This document shows positions 1 to 6,570 of a stretch of 10,732 bases of DNA, piece after piece. The notes under the pieces were generated by a model. That model saw only the letters and a program-made list of their open reading frames with translations, had not been told where the DNA came from and ran no database searches. The stretch is from contig CATZYB010000083.1 of NCBI GenBank assembly GCA_958426095.1, positions 1 to 10,732 of the forward strand, given 5' to 3'. The translations under genes were made by a program, and so were the position numbers. Within the stretch, counting starts at the first letter, position 1. The number at the start of each line of letters is the position of its first letter. Origin of the DNA: an uncultured Lachnospiraceae bacterium (GTDB lineage Bacteria > Bacillota > Clostridia > Lachnospirales > Lachnospiraceae).

Positions 1-279
1 CTTTTGGAAGGCGGTCATTATGTGCTTTTGACCGGAGAACGGGATAGGAAGGTATTTATGTTCGATCCCTATTATCCGGATGAGGAATTTTCACAGGAAG
101 ATATCATTGTCACAGAGGAGCAGCCTTTTTCTTATAACCGGGTAGTGCCCGAAACTTATTTTAACAGGGAGACCGACGGCGTGTATGCGCTGGGACCTTA
201 TGAGGACCGGGAAGCGGTTCTGTTGTTCAATGAGGATACCCGCCTGACTCCCGCCGGAACTATCGAATATTTTATATAA
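1..279 (+). CDS. C-terminal fragment, possible C39-like cysteine peptidase domain (5' end outside window)
   Basis: The frame is open at the first base and ends with TAA at 277-279, so only about 92 C-terminal residues are visible. The start lies upstream of the window. Near the beginning a Gly-Gly-His-Tyr-Val-Leu-Leu-Thr-Gly stretch is followed about 10 residues later by Phe-Asp-Pro-Tyr-Tyr. A beta-strand His followed by a strand ending in Asp-Pro is the pattern of the catalytic His/Asp part of papain-like C39-like peptidase domains. The rest is acidic and aromatic, with no membrane segment or signal. No catalytic Cys can be seen because the N-terminal half is missing. The family call is an inference from a short motif, and a non-enzymatic relative is possible. 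A hairpin terminator follows, so the gene is transcriptionally separate from the next operon. Confidence 0.4.
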   Translation, partial: LLEGGHYVLLTGERDRKVFMFDPYYPDEEFSQEDIIVTEEQPFSYNRVVPETYFNRETDGVYALGPYEDREAVLLFNEDTRLTPAGTIEYFI

Positions 280-286
280 AATATGT

Positions 287-325
287 AAAATGGAGGACGG
301 AATTTATTTCCGGGCCTCCATTTTT
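287..325 (+). terminator. Rho-independent terminator after the first gene
   Basis: AAAATGGAGG at 287-296 pairs with CCTCCATTTT at 315-324. A small inner CGG/CCG stem (298-300 with 310-312) closes a short AT-rich loop, and a run of five T begins at 321. It lies 8 bases after the TAA of the upstream gene and before the promoter of the next operon. Confidence 0.8.
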
Positions 326-377
326 GCTATAAAGCCGGATTATAACGGGCAATAATTTTTCGGTATTAGAGGGTTTA

Positions 378-406
378 TTGAAAAAAAATCGGGTGAATGC
401 TATAAT
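378..406 (+). promoter_or_regulatory. Vegetative (SigA-type) promoter of the sulfur amino acid operon
   Basis: TTGAAA (378-383) and TATAAT (401-406) are separated by exactly 17 bases. That is five of six matches at -35 and a perfect -10. Transcription should start near 413, leaving about 50 bases of leader before the ATG at 462. No S-box, T-box or SAM-riboswitch-like structure is evident in this short leader. The TTG at 378 is also in frame with the downstream gene but has no ribosome binding site and is better read as the -35 element. Confidence 0.8.
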
Positions 407-461
407 CCTAGTATTCACATGGAATATGTATAAAAATGAATTTGATCGGAGGTATATGCAT

Positions 462-1607
462 ATGGAATATAGTTTGGAAACACAATGTATTCATGGAAAC
501 AGAGCAGATTTACATAGATATGCCTGCGGAGCCGTTTCAGTTCCGATTTATCAGACGGCCACCTTTTCCCATCCGGGAATCGGTCAATCTACAGGCTATG
601 ATTATTCAAGAGAGAGTAATCCGACGCGGACGGAGCTGGAAAAAATAGTTTCGTCGCTGGAAGGAGCAGTGGATACGGTGGCCTGCACTTCCGGTATGGC
701 CGCATTGACACTATGTCTTGAATTGTTTGAGACAGGGGCTCATTTCATCTGTTCCGAGGATATTTACGGCGGCTCCACGCGGCTGTTTAAGGAAATCGGT
801 GAAAGACGGGGCATGAAATTCAGCTATGTGAATACCTCCGATGGAGAAGCGGTGGAAGCCGCTGTCCGGAAAGATACAAAAGCCTTATTTATCGAGACGC
901 CGAGCAATCCAACGATGATCGTTACGGACCTGACCGAAATGCACCGGATTGCGAAAGCCCACGGACTCTATCTGATCGTGGATAATACATTTCTATCGCC
1001 TTATTATCAGAATCCGTTGAAGTTGGGAGCGGATCTGGTAATCCACAGCGGCACTAAATTTTTAGGCGGACACAATGATACCCTGGCCGGATTTTTGTGT
1101 ACCGGCCGTGAAGATTTGGCAAAAAGAATCCGTTATGTTTATAAGACGACCGGAAGTTCCCTGTCGCCTTTCGACAGTTTCCTTATTATCCGTGGAATCA
1201 AGACGCTGAGCGTCCGCATGGATCGGCAGCAGAACAATGCACTGCTTATTGCGGATTGGCTGAAAAAACAGAAAAAAATCCGGGAGGTGCATTATATCGG
1301 TTTGCCGGAGCATCCGGGGTATGATGTCAATCTTCGTCAGTCCAGAGGTTTTGGAAGTATGATTTCTTTTCGTACGGATACGGAGGAAACGGCAAGGAAT
1401 ATGTTGGAAAAAATAAAGCTGATCACTTATGCGGAAAGTCTCGGCGGGGTGGAGACGCTGATGACCTATCCGATGCTTCAGACTCATGGGGACGTTCCGG
1501 TGGAAATCCGGGAAAAACTCGGTATTACAGAAACTTTTTTGCGGCTTTCAGTGGGCATTGAAAATGCAGAGGATTTGATCGCAGATATGGCGCAGGCTTT
1601 GGCATAA
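462..1607 (+). CDS. Cys/Met metabolism PLP-dependent enzyme (cystathionine gamma-synthase / beta-lyase type)
   Basis: A 381-residue soluble enzyme of the trans-sulfuration (MetB/MetC/methionine gamma-lyase) family, about the usual family length. Visible family features are YSRESNPTR (48-56), TSGMAAL (76-82), DNTF (174-177), and HSGTKFLGGH (195-204), in which Lys199 is the expected PLP Schiff-base lysine. SLGGVETL (326-333) and RLSVGIE (361-367) follow. The segment IYGGSTRLF (101-109) matches synthases and beta-lyases, whereas methionine gamma-lyases usually have Cys in that loop, so a gamma-lyase is less likely. The substrate (O-acylhomoserine plus cysteine or sulfide, or cystathionine) cannot be settled from sequence alone. 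ATG 462 is chosen because GGAGG at 448-452 lies 9 bases upstream; the in-frame ATG at 456 is too close. It is first in an operon with a MalY-type enzyme 48 bases downstream. Confidence 0.9.
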   Translation: MEYSLETQCIHGNRADLHRYACGAVSVPIYQTATFSHPGIGQSTGYDYSRESNPTRTELEKIVSSLEGAVDTVACTSGMAALTLCLELFETGAHFICSEDIYGGSTRLFKEIGERRGMKFSYVNTSDGEAVEAAVRKDTKALFIETPSNPTMIVTDLTEMHRIAKAHGLYLIVDNTFLSPYYQNPLKLGADLVIHSGTKFLGGHNDTLAGFLCTGREDLAKRIRYVYKTTGSSLSPFDSFLIIRGIKTLSVRMDRQQNNALLIADWLKKQKKIREVHYIGLPEHPGYDVNLRQSRGFGSMISFRTDTEETARNMLEKIKLITYAESLGGVETLMTYPMLQTHGDVPVEIREKLGITETFLRLSVGIENAEDLIADMAQALA

Positions 1608-1655
1608 AGCCGGTGGAAAATAGTCCGCGGAATCGGTGAAAATATGGAGGGAAAT

Positions 1656-2831
1656 ATGGATTTTGATAGATTCATTGAACGACGAGGTACGAGTAGTTTA
1701 AAATATGATTTTATGGCCGAGCGGGGAAGACCGGAAAATCTTCTGCCCCTGTGGGTGGCCGATATGGATTTTCAGACGGCTCCGGCGATTCTGGAAAGTC
1801 TTGAAGAGACCGTAAAACATGGCATTTTTGGCTATAGCGAGACAAAGGAGCCCTACTATAATGCAGTCAGCGGCTGGTATGAGCGGCATTTTGACTGGCA
1901 TATTGAAAAAGACTGGCTGATTAAAACCCCAGGCGTTGTTTTTGCCCTGGCGGCGGCCGTGAGGGCATTTACAAAGGAATGGGACGGCGTGCTTCTCCAG
2001 CAGCCGGTTTACTATCCTTTCAGTGAAGTGATTTTGGATAATAGCCGGGTTCTTGTCAATAATTCATTGAAGCTGGCTGACGGTCATTATGAAATAAATT
2101 TTGAAGATTTTGAGAAAAAAATCATTGAATATCGGGTGAAGCTGTTCTTTTTGTGCAGTCCACACAATCCAGTGGGCAGAGTCTGGAAAAAATGGGAATT
2201 AAAAAAAATCGGAGATATTTGTCTGAAACACGGAGTCATCGTTGTCAGTGATGAGATTCACAGCGATTTTGTCTATCCGGGTCACAGACATCATGTATTT
2301 GCCAATCTGGGACCGGAATATGCGGATATTTCCGTCACCTGTACCGCGCCGTCAAAGACCTTTAACCTGGCCGGACTTCAGATTTCCAATATCATTATTT
2401 CAAATCCGGGGCTTCGAAGGAAATTTTTAAAGGCGGTGGCCTCAGCGGGCTACAGCCAGGCCAACCTGATGGGCATTGTGGCCTGCCAGGCAGCCTATGA
2501 ATCCGGGGAAGAATGGCTTTCCGGATTGAAAGAATATCTTTATGAAAATCTTAACTTTGTCAGAGATTATCTGAAGGAAAAGCTTCCGGAGATCAAATTG
2601 ATCGAGCCGGAAGGGACTTATCTTCTGTGGCTGGATTTCAGAAACTTAAATTTGACGGAGACAGAGCGGGAGCGGCTTATTGTGGAAAAGGCCGGGCTGT
2701 GGCTGGACAGCGGAGCCATGTTTGGCCAGGTCGGGGATGGATTTGAGCGAATCAATATCGCCTGTCCCCGGAAAACGCTGGAAAGGGCTCTGGATCAGCT
2801 TGAAAAAGCAATACATTTCCAGAGAAAATAA
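1656..2831 (+). CDS. MalY/PatB-type PLP-dependent C-S lyase (cystathionine beta-lyase-like)
   Basis: A 391-residue fold-type I aminotransferase-like enzyme of the MalY/PatB group. These enzymes cleave cystathionine or cysteine S-conjugates to a thiol (e.g. homocysteine), pyruvate and ammonia. Diagnostic features are LWVADMDFQ (32-40), GYS (59-61), CSPHNPVGRVW (167-177), SDEIHSDF (198-205), APSKTFNLAGLQ (231-242) with Lys234 as PLP lysine, and GFERINIAC (362-370) with the Arg expected to bind the substrate carboxylate. The length is normal for the family and no membrane segment is present. ATG 1656 is preferred because GGAGG (1646-1650) lies 5 bases upstream. An in-frame ATG at 1644 overlaps that ribosome binding site and is unlikely. 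The 48-base gap to the preceding enzyme has no terminator, so the two are probably cotranscribed. A PatB-like detoxifying or regulatory role, as for E. coli MalY, remains possible. Confidence 0.88.
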   Translation: MDFDRFIERRGTSSLKYDFMAERGRPENLLPLWVADMDFQTAPAILESLEETVKHGIFGYSETKEPYYNAVSGWYERHFDWHIEKDWLIKTPGVVFALAAAVRAFTKEWDGVLLQQPVYYPFSEVILDNSRVLVNNSLKLADGHYEINFEDFEKKIIEYRVKLFFLCSPHNPVGRVWKKWELKKIGDICLKHGVIVVSDEIHSDFVYPGHRHHVFANLGPEYADISVTCTAPSKTFNLAGLQISNIIISNPGLRRKFLKAVASAGYSQANLMGIVACQAAYESGEEWLSGLKEYLYENLNFVRDYLKEKLPEIKLIEPEGTYLLWLDFRNLNLTETERERLIVEKAGLWLDSGAMFGQVGDGFERINIACPRKTLERALDQLEKAIHFQRK

Positions 2832-2857
2832 ACCGGGAAAGACAGCCTTTGAAGATA

Positions 2858-2886
2858 TTGACAGTGAAACTTATAAATGATAAAAT
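2858..2886 (+). promoter_or_regulatory. Vegetative promoter upstream of nadA
   Basis: A perfect TTGACA (2858-2863) and TAAAAT (2881-2886) are separated by 17 bases. Transcription should begin around 2893, giving a leader of roughly 120 bases before the nadA ATG. No convincing terminator lies between the MalY-type gene and this promoter, so some read-through from upstream is possible. Confidence 0.75.
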
Positions 2887-2906
2887 CCTACTTAATGTAT
2901 AGGATT

Positions 2907-2973
2907 CGGGGCAAAAAGCCAGTGTTCTTGCGCGGCTTTGACAACTCGTACAAAATACTGGCTTTTGGCTCCG
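2907..2973 (+). repeat. Long imperfect inverted repeat in the nadA leader (structured RNA or dispersed palindromic element)
   Basis: Bases 2907-2926 can pair with 2954-2973 to give a 20-position stem with one A/G mismatch (2913/2967) and two G-U wobbles, closing a 27-base loop. The T run (2963-2966) is buried inside the stem and followed by GGCTCCGG, so it does not look like an ordinary intrinsic terminator. An alternative helix, AAAGCC (2915-2920) with GGCTTT (2934-2939), would exclude the long stem. A smaller dyad, AATCCTA (2884-2890) with TAGGATT (2900-2906), precedes it. The element is consistent with either a cis-regulatory leader or a mobile palindromic repeat. I do not match it to a known riboswitch class. 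Confidence 0.65.
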
Positions 2974-3014
2974 GTATATGTATTTAAAAAAAGAAAAGTT
3001 GGAGAAGCAAGAAG

Positions 3015-3926
3015 ATGTGTGATGAAATCGTAAGGTCGATTAAAGAGTTAAAGGAAGCGAAGGATGCAGTCATCCTTGCCCATTATTATGTGGACGGAAA
3101 GGTTCAGGAGATTGCGGATTATGTGGGAGACTCCTATTATCTGGCGGAACTGGCGACAAGGGTGCCCCAGAGTGTTATTATTTTCTGCGGCGTTTCCTTT
3201 ATGGGAGAGAGCGCTAAAATTTTAAATCCGGGGAAGAAGGTTATTATGGCCGATAAGCATGCGGATTGTCCGATGGCTCATATGGTAGATTTGGAGCGCA
3301 TCCGGGAAGTTCGTGCAGAGCATCCGGAAGCAGCCGTTGTCTGTTATGTGAATTCGACAGCGGAGATTAAGTCGGAATCGGATGTCTGTGTGACATCTTC
3401 CAATGCGGTCAATATTGTGAGAAAGCTTCCAAACCGGGAGATTTTTTTCATACCGGACAATAACCTGGGACGGTATGTGGCGAAACAGCTTCCGGAAAAA
3501 CAGTTTATTTTCCATGACGGTTTCTGCCATGTTCACAAGAGTATTCACCGGGAAGAGATATTAAAAGCAAAGGAAGTACATCCGGAAGCGCTGGTACTGG
3601 CTCATCCGGAGTGTACAGAGGATGTGCTGGAATTGGCGGATTTTGTCGGCAGTACTTCCCAGATCATTGATTATGCGACAAAATCCGAAGAAAAGGTTTT
3701 CCTGATCTGTACGGAAATGGGCATATTTTATGAATTGATGATGAAAAATCCAGATAAAAAGTTTTATTCGGTGGGGCACCGTCAGTTTTGCCCGAATATG
3801 AAGCGGATTCAGCTTGAAAGCGTGCTTTTGGCGCTTCAAACGCTGGAACCGGAGGTTGAGCTGGAAGAAGAATTACGGAAAAAAGCGGAATGGCCTTTAC
3901 AGCGGATGCTGGAACTGGCAAAATAG
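3015..3926 (+). CDS. nadA: Quinolinate synthase (NadA)
   Basis: A 303-residue protein matching quinolinate synthase, which condenses iminoaspartate with dihydroxyacetone phosphate to make quinolinate for de novo NAD synthesis in the cytoplasm. Recognisable segments are ILAHYYVDGKVQEIADYVGD (20-39), CGVSFMGESAKIL (58-70), CYVNSTAEIKS (110-120), TSSNAVNIV (127-135), PDNNLG (147-152), GSTSQII (212-218) and the C-terminal CPNMKRI (259-265). Cys58, Cys171 and Cys259 fit the three conserved ligands of the [4Fe-4S] cluster. The length is typical of the short clostridial form. GGAG at 3001-3004 lies 10 bases before the ATG. Its usual partners nadB (aspartate oxidase) and nadC do not follow. Instead a rhodanese/PP-loop fusion begins 52 bases downstream, apparently in the same transcript. 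Confidence 0.95.
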   Translation: MCDEIVRSIKELKEAKDAVILAHYYVDGKVQEIADYVGDSYYLAELATRVPQSVIIFCGVSFMGESAKILNPGKKVIMADKHADCPMAHMVDLERIREVRAEHPEAAVVCYVNSTAEIKSESDVCVTSSNAVNIVRKLPNREIFFIPDNNLGRYVAKQLPEKQFIFHDGFCHVHKSIHREEILKAKEVHPEALVLAHPECTEDVLELADFVGSTSQIIDYATKSEEKVFLICTEMGIFYELMMKNPDKKFYSVGHRQFCPNMKRIQLESVLLALQTLEPEVELEEELRKKAEWPLQRMLELAK

Positions 3927-3978
3927 AAAGAGTGGAACAGAATATCATAAAAATATTGAAAAGACAGCGGAGGAAAGC

Positions 3979-5169
3979 ATGGAATCAATAGAGATTGAAG
4001 ATTTATTAAAATTAGACAGCAGCGCTGTCAACATTGTTGACATACGGGCAGAGGAGGATTTTAGACGGGGTTCCATGCCCCATGCCATTCATATTCCAAA
4101 GAACGAGTTTCGCCGGCGAATGGGAGAACTCGATATGACTAAACCCTTGTATATTATGTGCCATACCGGTGAGCGGAGCAGAGAGCTTGTCAGTGAACTG
4201 GAAAAGGAAGGACTGGCGGCCACCGATATTGCCGGAGGCTACCGGGCTTTTCTGCGTTATCAGCTCAGTCATTTTTTAGAAGAGGAACCGGCAGCGGCCA
4301 AGAAAACTTCGGAGATTGAGCGGAGCATTATTACAACCTACAGAAAATCCATCTGGCGCAAATTTACAAAGGCTGTCCATGATTATGAGCTGATTCGGGA
4401 AGGTGATAAGATTGCCGCCTGTATTTCCGGGGGCAAGGATTCGATGCTGATGGCAAAGCTTCTCCAGGAGCTTCAAAGGCATGGTAAGGTTCATTTCGAG
4501 TTAGTCTTTTTAGTGATGAATCCGGGGTATAACGCAGATAACTGGAAAATTATTCAGGACAATGCAAAGCTTCTCGGAATTCCTCTGACTGTATTTGAGA
4601 GCGATATTTTTGATACGGTGGCGGCCATCGACAAAAATCCGTGCTATCTCTGTGCGCGGATGCGGAGGGGCTATCTTTATTCCCATGCAAAGAAGCTGGG
4701 ATGTAATAAAATTGCGCTGGGTCATCATTTTGATGATGTCATTGAAACGATTTTAATGGGGATGCTTTACAGCGGCAAGGTGGAAACGATGATGCCGAAG
4801 CTTCACAGTCAGAACTTTGAGGGGATGGAACTGATCCGGCCGATGTATATGGTGAAGGAAGCGGACATCAAAGCCTGGCGGGACTATAACCGGCTTCACT
4901 TTATCCAGTGCGCCTGCCGTTTTACGGAAAACTGTTTAAGCTGCGGCGGTGAGCAGGGTTCCAAACGAGATGAGATGAAGGCATTGATTGCCGGATTCCG
5001 TCAAACGAGCGATGTCATTGACAAAAATATTTTTAAGAGTGTTCATAATATTAATTTGAAAACAGTCATCGGCTATCATAAAGGAAATATGACTTACAAT
5101 TTCCTGGATGATTACGATGAGACAGGAGAGTCCTATGGGTGCGGCAGAAAAACTGATTCAGAATCATGA
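3979..5169 (+). CDS. Rhodanese domain fused to TtcA-like PP-loop tRNA thiolation protein
   Basis: A 396-residue two-domain protein. Residues 1-100 form a single rhodanese domain: VDIRAEEDFRRGSMPHAIHIP-like strand and loop at 20-40, active-site loop CHTGERS at 61-67 with Cys61 as the persulfide carrier, then AGGYRAF at 85-91. Residues 115-375 are a PP-loop ATPase resembling TtcA: SGGKDS at 150-155 binds ATP, CYLC at 222-225 and HHFDDVIET at 249-257 match the TtcA core, and a Cys-rich patch (Cys311, 313, 319, 322) follows. TtcA enzymes make 2-thiocytidine at tRNA position 32 using a [4Fe-4S] cluster held by the CxxC pair and a later Cys. The fusion suggests that the rhodanese domain supplies persulfide sulfur in cis, which is inference. 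ATG 3979 has GGAGG at 3969-3973. The target nucleotide could differ from C32. The 3' end overlaps the next gene by 35 bases. Confidence 0.85.
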   Translation: MESIEIEDLLKLDSSAVNIVDIRAEEDFRRGSMPHAIHIPKNEFRRRMGELDMTKPLYIMCHTGERSRELVSELEKEGLAATDIAGGYRAFLRYQLSHFLEEEPAAAKKTSEIERSIITTYRKSIWRKFTKAVHDYELIREGDKIAACISGGKDSMLMAKLLQELQRHGKVHFELVFLVMNPGYNADNWKIIQDNAKLLGIPLTVFESDIFDTVAAIDKNPCYLCARMRRGYLYSHAKKLGCNKIALGHHFDDVIETILMGMLYSGKVETMMPKLHSQNFEGMELIRPMYMVKEADIKAWRDYNRLHFIQCACRFTENCLSCGGEQGSKRDEMKALIAGFRQTSDVIDKNIFKSVHNINLKTVIGYHKGNMTYNFLDDYDETGESYGCGRKTDSES

Positions 5170-6172
5170 ATTGTCACGGGAAGAATATATAGAGCTTTTG
5201 CAGAATTGGGAGAATCCGGAGATATCCAGGGCGCTGACCGAGGAAGCTGTCCGGCTGCGCAGACACTACTATGGCGATAAGGTTTATACCCGGGGGCTGA
5301 TTGAATTTACGAATTACTGTAAAAACGACTGCTATTACTGCGGTATCCGCCGGGGAAACAGCCATGCCCAGCGATATCGGCTCAGTCGGGAAGAAATTCT
5401 TGACTGCTGTGAAAACGGTTATGCTCTGGGATTTCGGACCTTTGTTCTTCAGGGGGGAGAGGATCCTTATTATACCGATGAGCGGATGGCGGAAATTATT
5501 TCCTTGATCCGCCGGGGGTGGCCGGATTGTGCGATCACTCTGTCCATCGGTGAAAAATCTTACGAAAGCTATCGTTTATTTAAAGAAGCGGGGGCGGACA
5601 GATATCTTCTCCGGCATGAGACGGCCAGCGACGAACTCTATCGCCGACTGCACCCGGAGGAAATGCTTCTTTCCCACCGGAAACAATGTCTGTATGATTT
5701 AAAGTCTCTCGGTTATCAGGTCGGCGCCGGCTTTATGGTCGGTTCCCCGGGACAGACGATGGAGCATTTGGCGGAGGATTTGATATTTTTAAAAGAGCTG
5801 GAGCCCCAGATGGTGGGAATCGGCCCTTTTATTCCCCACCACGAAACCCGGTTTGCCAATGAAACGGCGGGTAGCGTAGGGCTGACTTTGTTTCTTTTAT
5901 CGGTTATCCGGATATTGCTTCCAAAGGTTTTACTTCCGGCCACAACGGCCCTGGGAACGATGGACCCGCTGGGAAGGGAGAAAGGGCTGGCGGCGGGAGC
6001 TAATGTGGTCATGCCGAATCTTTCCCCGGTGAAAAACCGAAAACAATATGATTTATATGACAATAAAATCTGTACCGGTGAGGAAGCCGCCGAATGCCGG
6101 GGGTGCCTTGAACGGAGAGTCTTGTCGACGGGGTATCAGCTTGTCGCGGAGCGGGGCGACGCTTTGAAATAA
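5135..6172 (+). CDS. hydE: HydE-type radical SAM enzyme, [FeFe]-hydrogenase H-cluster maturase
   Basis: A 345-residue radical SAM protein. Cys62, Cys66 and Cys69 form the CxxxCxxC motif that binds the SAM [4Fe-4S] cluster, in a context (FTNYCKNDCYYCGIRRGN) typical of HydE. Further HydE-like segments are VLQGGED (104-110), RHETA (160-164), GFMVGSPGQT (199-208), GIGPFIPHHET (228-238) and TALGTMDPLG with GANVVMPNLSP (271-298). Cys313, Cys321 and Cys324 fit the second, non-catalytic cluster site seen in some HydE enzymes, which argues against the related PylB. HydE works with HydF and HydG to build the H-cluster, but neither is in this window. ATG 5135 is chosen because AGGAGAG lies at 5124-5130; ATGs at 5108 and 5117 are in frame but lack such a site. 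The start lies inside the upstream gene, implying coupled translation. Confidence 0.88.
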   Translation: MGAAEKLIQNHELSREEYIELLQNWENPEISRALTEEAVRLRRHYYGDKVYTRGLIEFTNYCKNDCYYCGIRRGNSHAQRYRLSREEILDCCENGYALGFRTFVLQGGEDPYYTDERMAEIISLIRRGWPDCAITLSIGEKSYESYRLFKEAGADRYLLRHETASDELYRRLHPEEMLLSHRKQCLYDLKSLGYQVGAGFMVGSPGQTMEHLAEDLIFLKELEPQMVGIGPFIPHHETRFANETAGSVGLTLFLLSVIRILLPKVLLPATTALGTMDPLGREKGLAAGANVVMPNLSPVKNRKQYDLYDNKICTGEEAAECRGCLERRVLSTGYQLVAERGDALK

Positions 6173-6186
6173 ATGGTATTTTATCA

Positions 6187-6215
6187 TTGACAATATTTTT
6201 TTTAAGAATTATAAT
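6187..6215 (+). promoter_or_regulatory. Consensus promoter of the T-box/trpB2 unit
   Basis: A perfect TTGACA (6187-6192) and a perfect TATAAT (6210-6215) are separated by 17 bases. Transcription would start near 6222, just ahead of the T-box leader. Such a strong promoter is expected when control is exerted by attenuation in the leader. Confidence 0.88.
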
Positions 6216-6221
6216 AGAAAC

Positions 6222-6495
6222 AATTATAAAAACCGATGAGCAAGAGTAGTAACTCTGATGACGTATTCCCAGAGAGTCGCGGGATGGTGGGACCGTGATA
6301 TATGAGTGAGAGTGAATGGACTTGTGAGGGCAAACTGAAATCCCCAAAAGGAGATGTAGGGGCGACGGAATCCAACCGTTATTGTGGAACATGTATGATC
6401 GTACATGGCTGAGGGCATTCCGAGAGGGAATGAATATAGGTGGCACCGCAGGTTTATCCTGTCCTATGAGATTTTCATAAGGACAGGATTTTTTG
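6222..6495 (+). promoter_or_regulatory. T-box leader (tRNA-Trp-responsive riboswitch) upstream of the TrpB2 gene
   Basis: The gene-free stretch between the HydE-type gene and the TrpB2 gene is a T-box leader. Stem I features include a kink-turn-like CTGATGAC (6244-6251), the AGAGAGTCG element (6271-6279) and the distal GGTGGGACCG (6286-6295). The likely specifier is UGG (6317-6319) within GUGAAUGGAC, the tryptophan codon. Two small hairpins follow (6390-6395 with 6402-6407; 6416-6421 with 6427-6432). The T-box proper, TAGGTGGCACCGCAGG, is at 6437-6452. Its UGGC (6441-6444) would pair with the tRNA 3' GCCA, agreeing with the discriminator G expected for tRNA-Trp. ATAGG (6436-6440) can pair with CCTAT (6463-6467) to form the antiterminator. 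Uncharged tRNA-Trp should stabilise this and allow expression. Confidence 0.95.
6456..6494 (+). terminator. T-box attenuator terminator
   Basis: ATCCTGTCCTATGA (6456-6469) pairs with TCATAAGGACAGGAT (6475-6489) with one bulged base, followed by a run of six T (6489-6494). It overlaps the 3' half of the antiterminator (6463-6467), so the two structures are mutually exclusive as expected for a transcriptional T-box switch. Confidence 0.92.
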
Positions 6496-6570
6496 TTGCA
6501 GAAAAAGAGTTTCTGTAACACAGATATTTCGCTATGAAATGCGGAAATTATGAGAAAGGAAGGAAAAAAG

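Noticed and set aside
1610..1646. Near-direct repeat CGGTGGAAAATAG / CGGTGAAAATATGG in the gap before the MalY-type gene
   Set aside because: The match is short and imperfect and partly made of the ribosome binding region; there is no structural or regulatory support.
2914..2966. AAAAGCCAGT...ACTGGCTTTT read as an ordinary intrinsic terminator of the MalY-type gene
   Set aside because: The T run is only four bases, is paired within the stem, and the stem continues through GGCTCCG. The loop is 27 bases and the element lies downstream of a strong promoter, so a plain terminator is the weaker reading, though weak termination is not excluded.
2938..2966. TTGACA at 2938-2943 as a second nadA promoter
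   Set aside because: No -10-like hexamer lies at 16-18 bases spacing (GCTTTT at 17). The motif is within the hairpin loop region.
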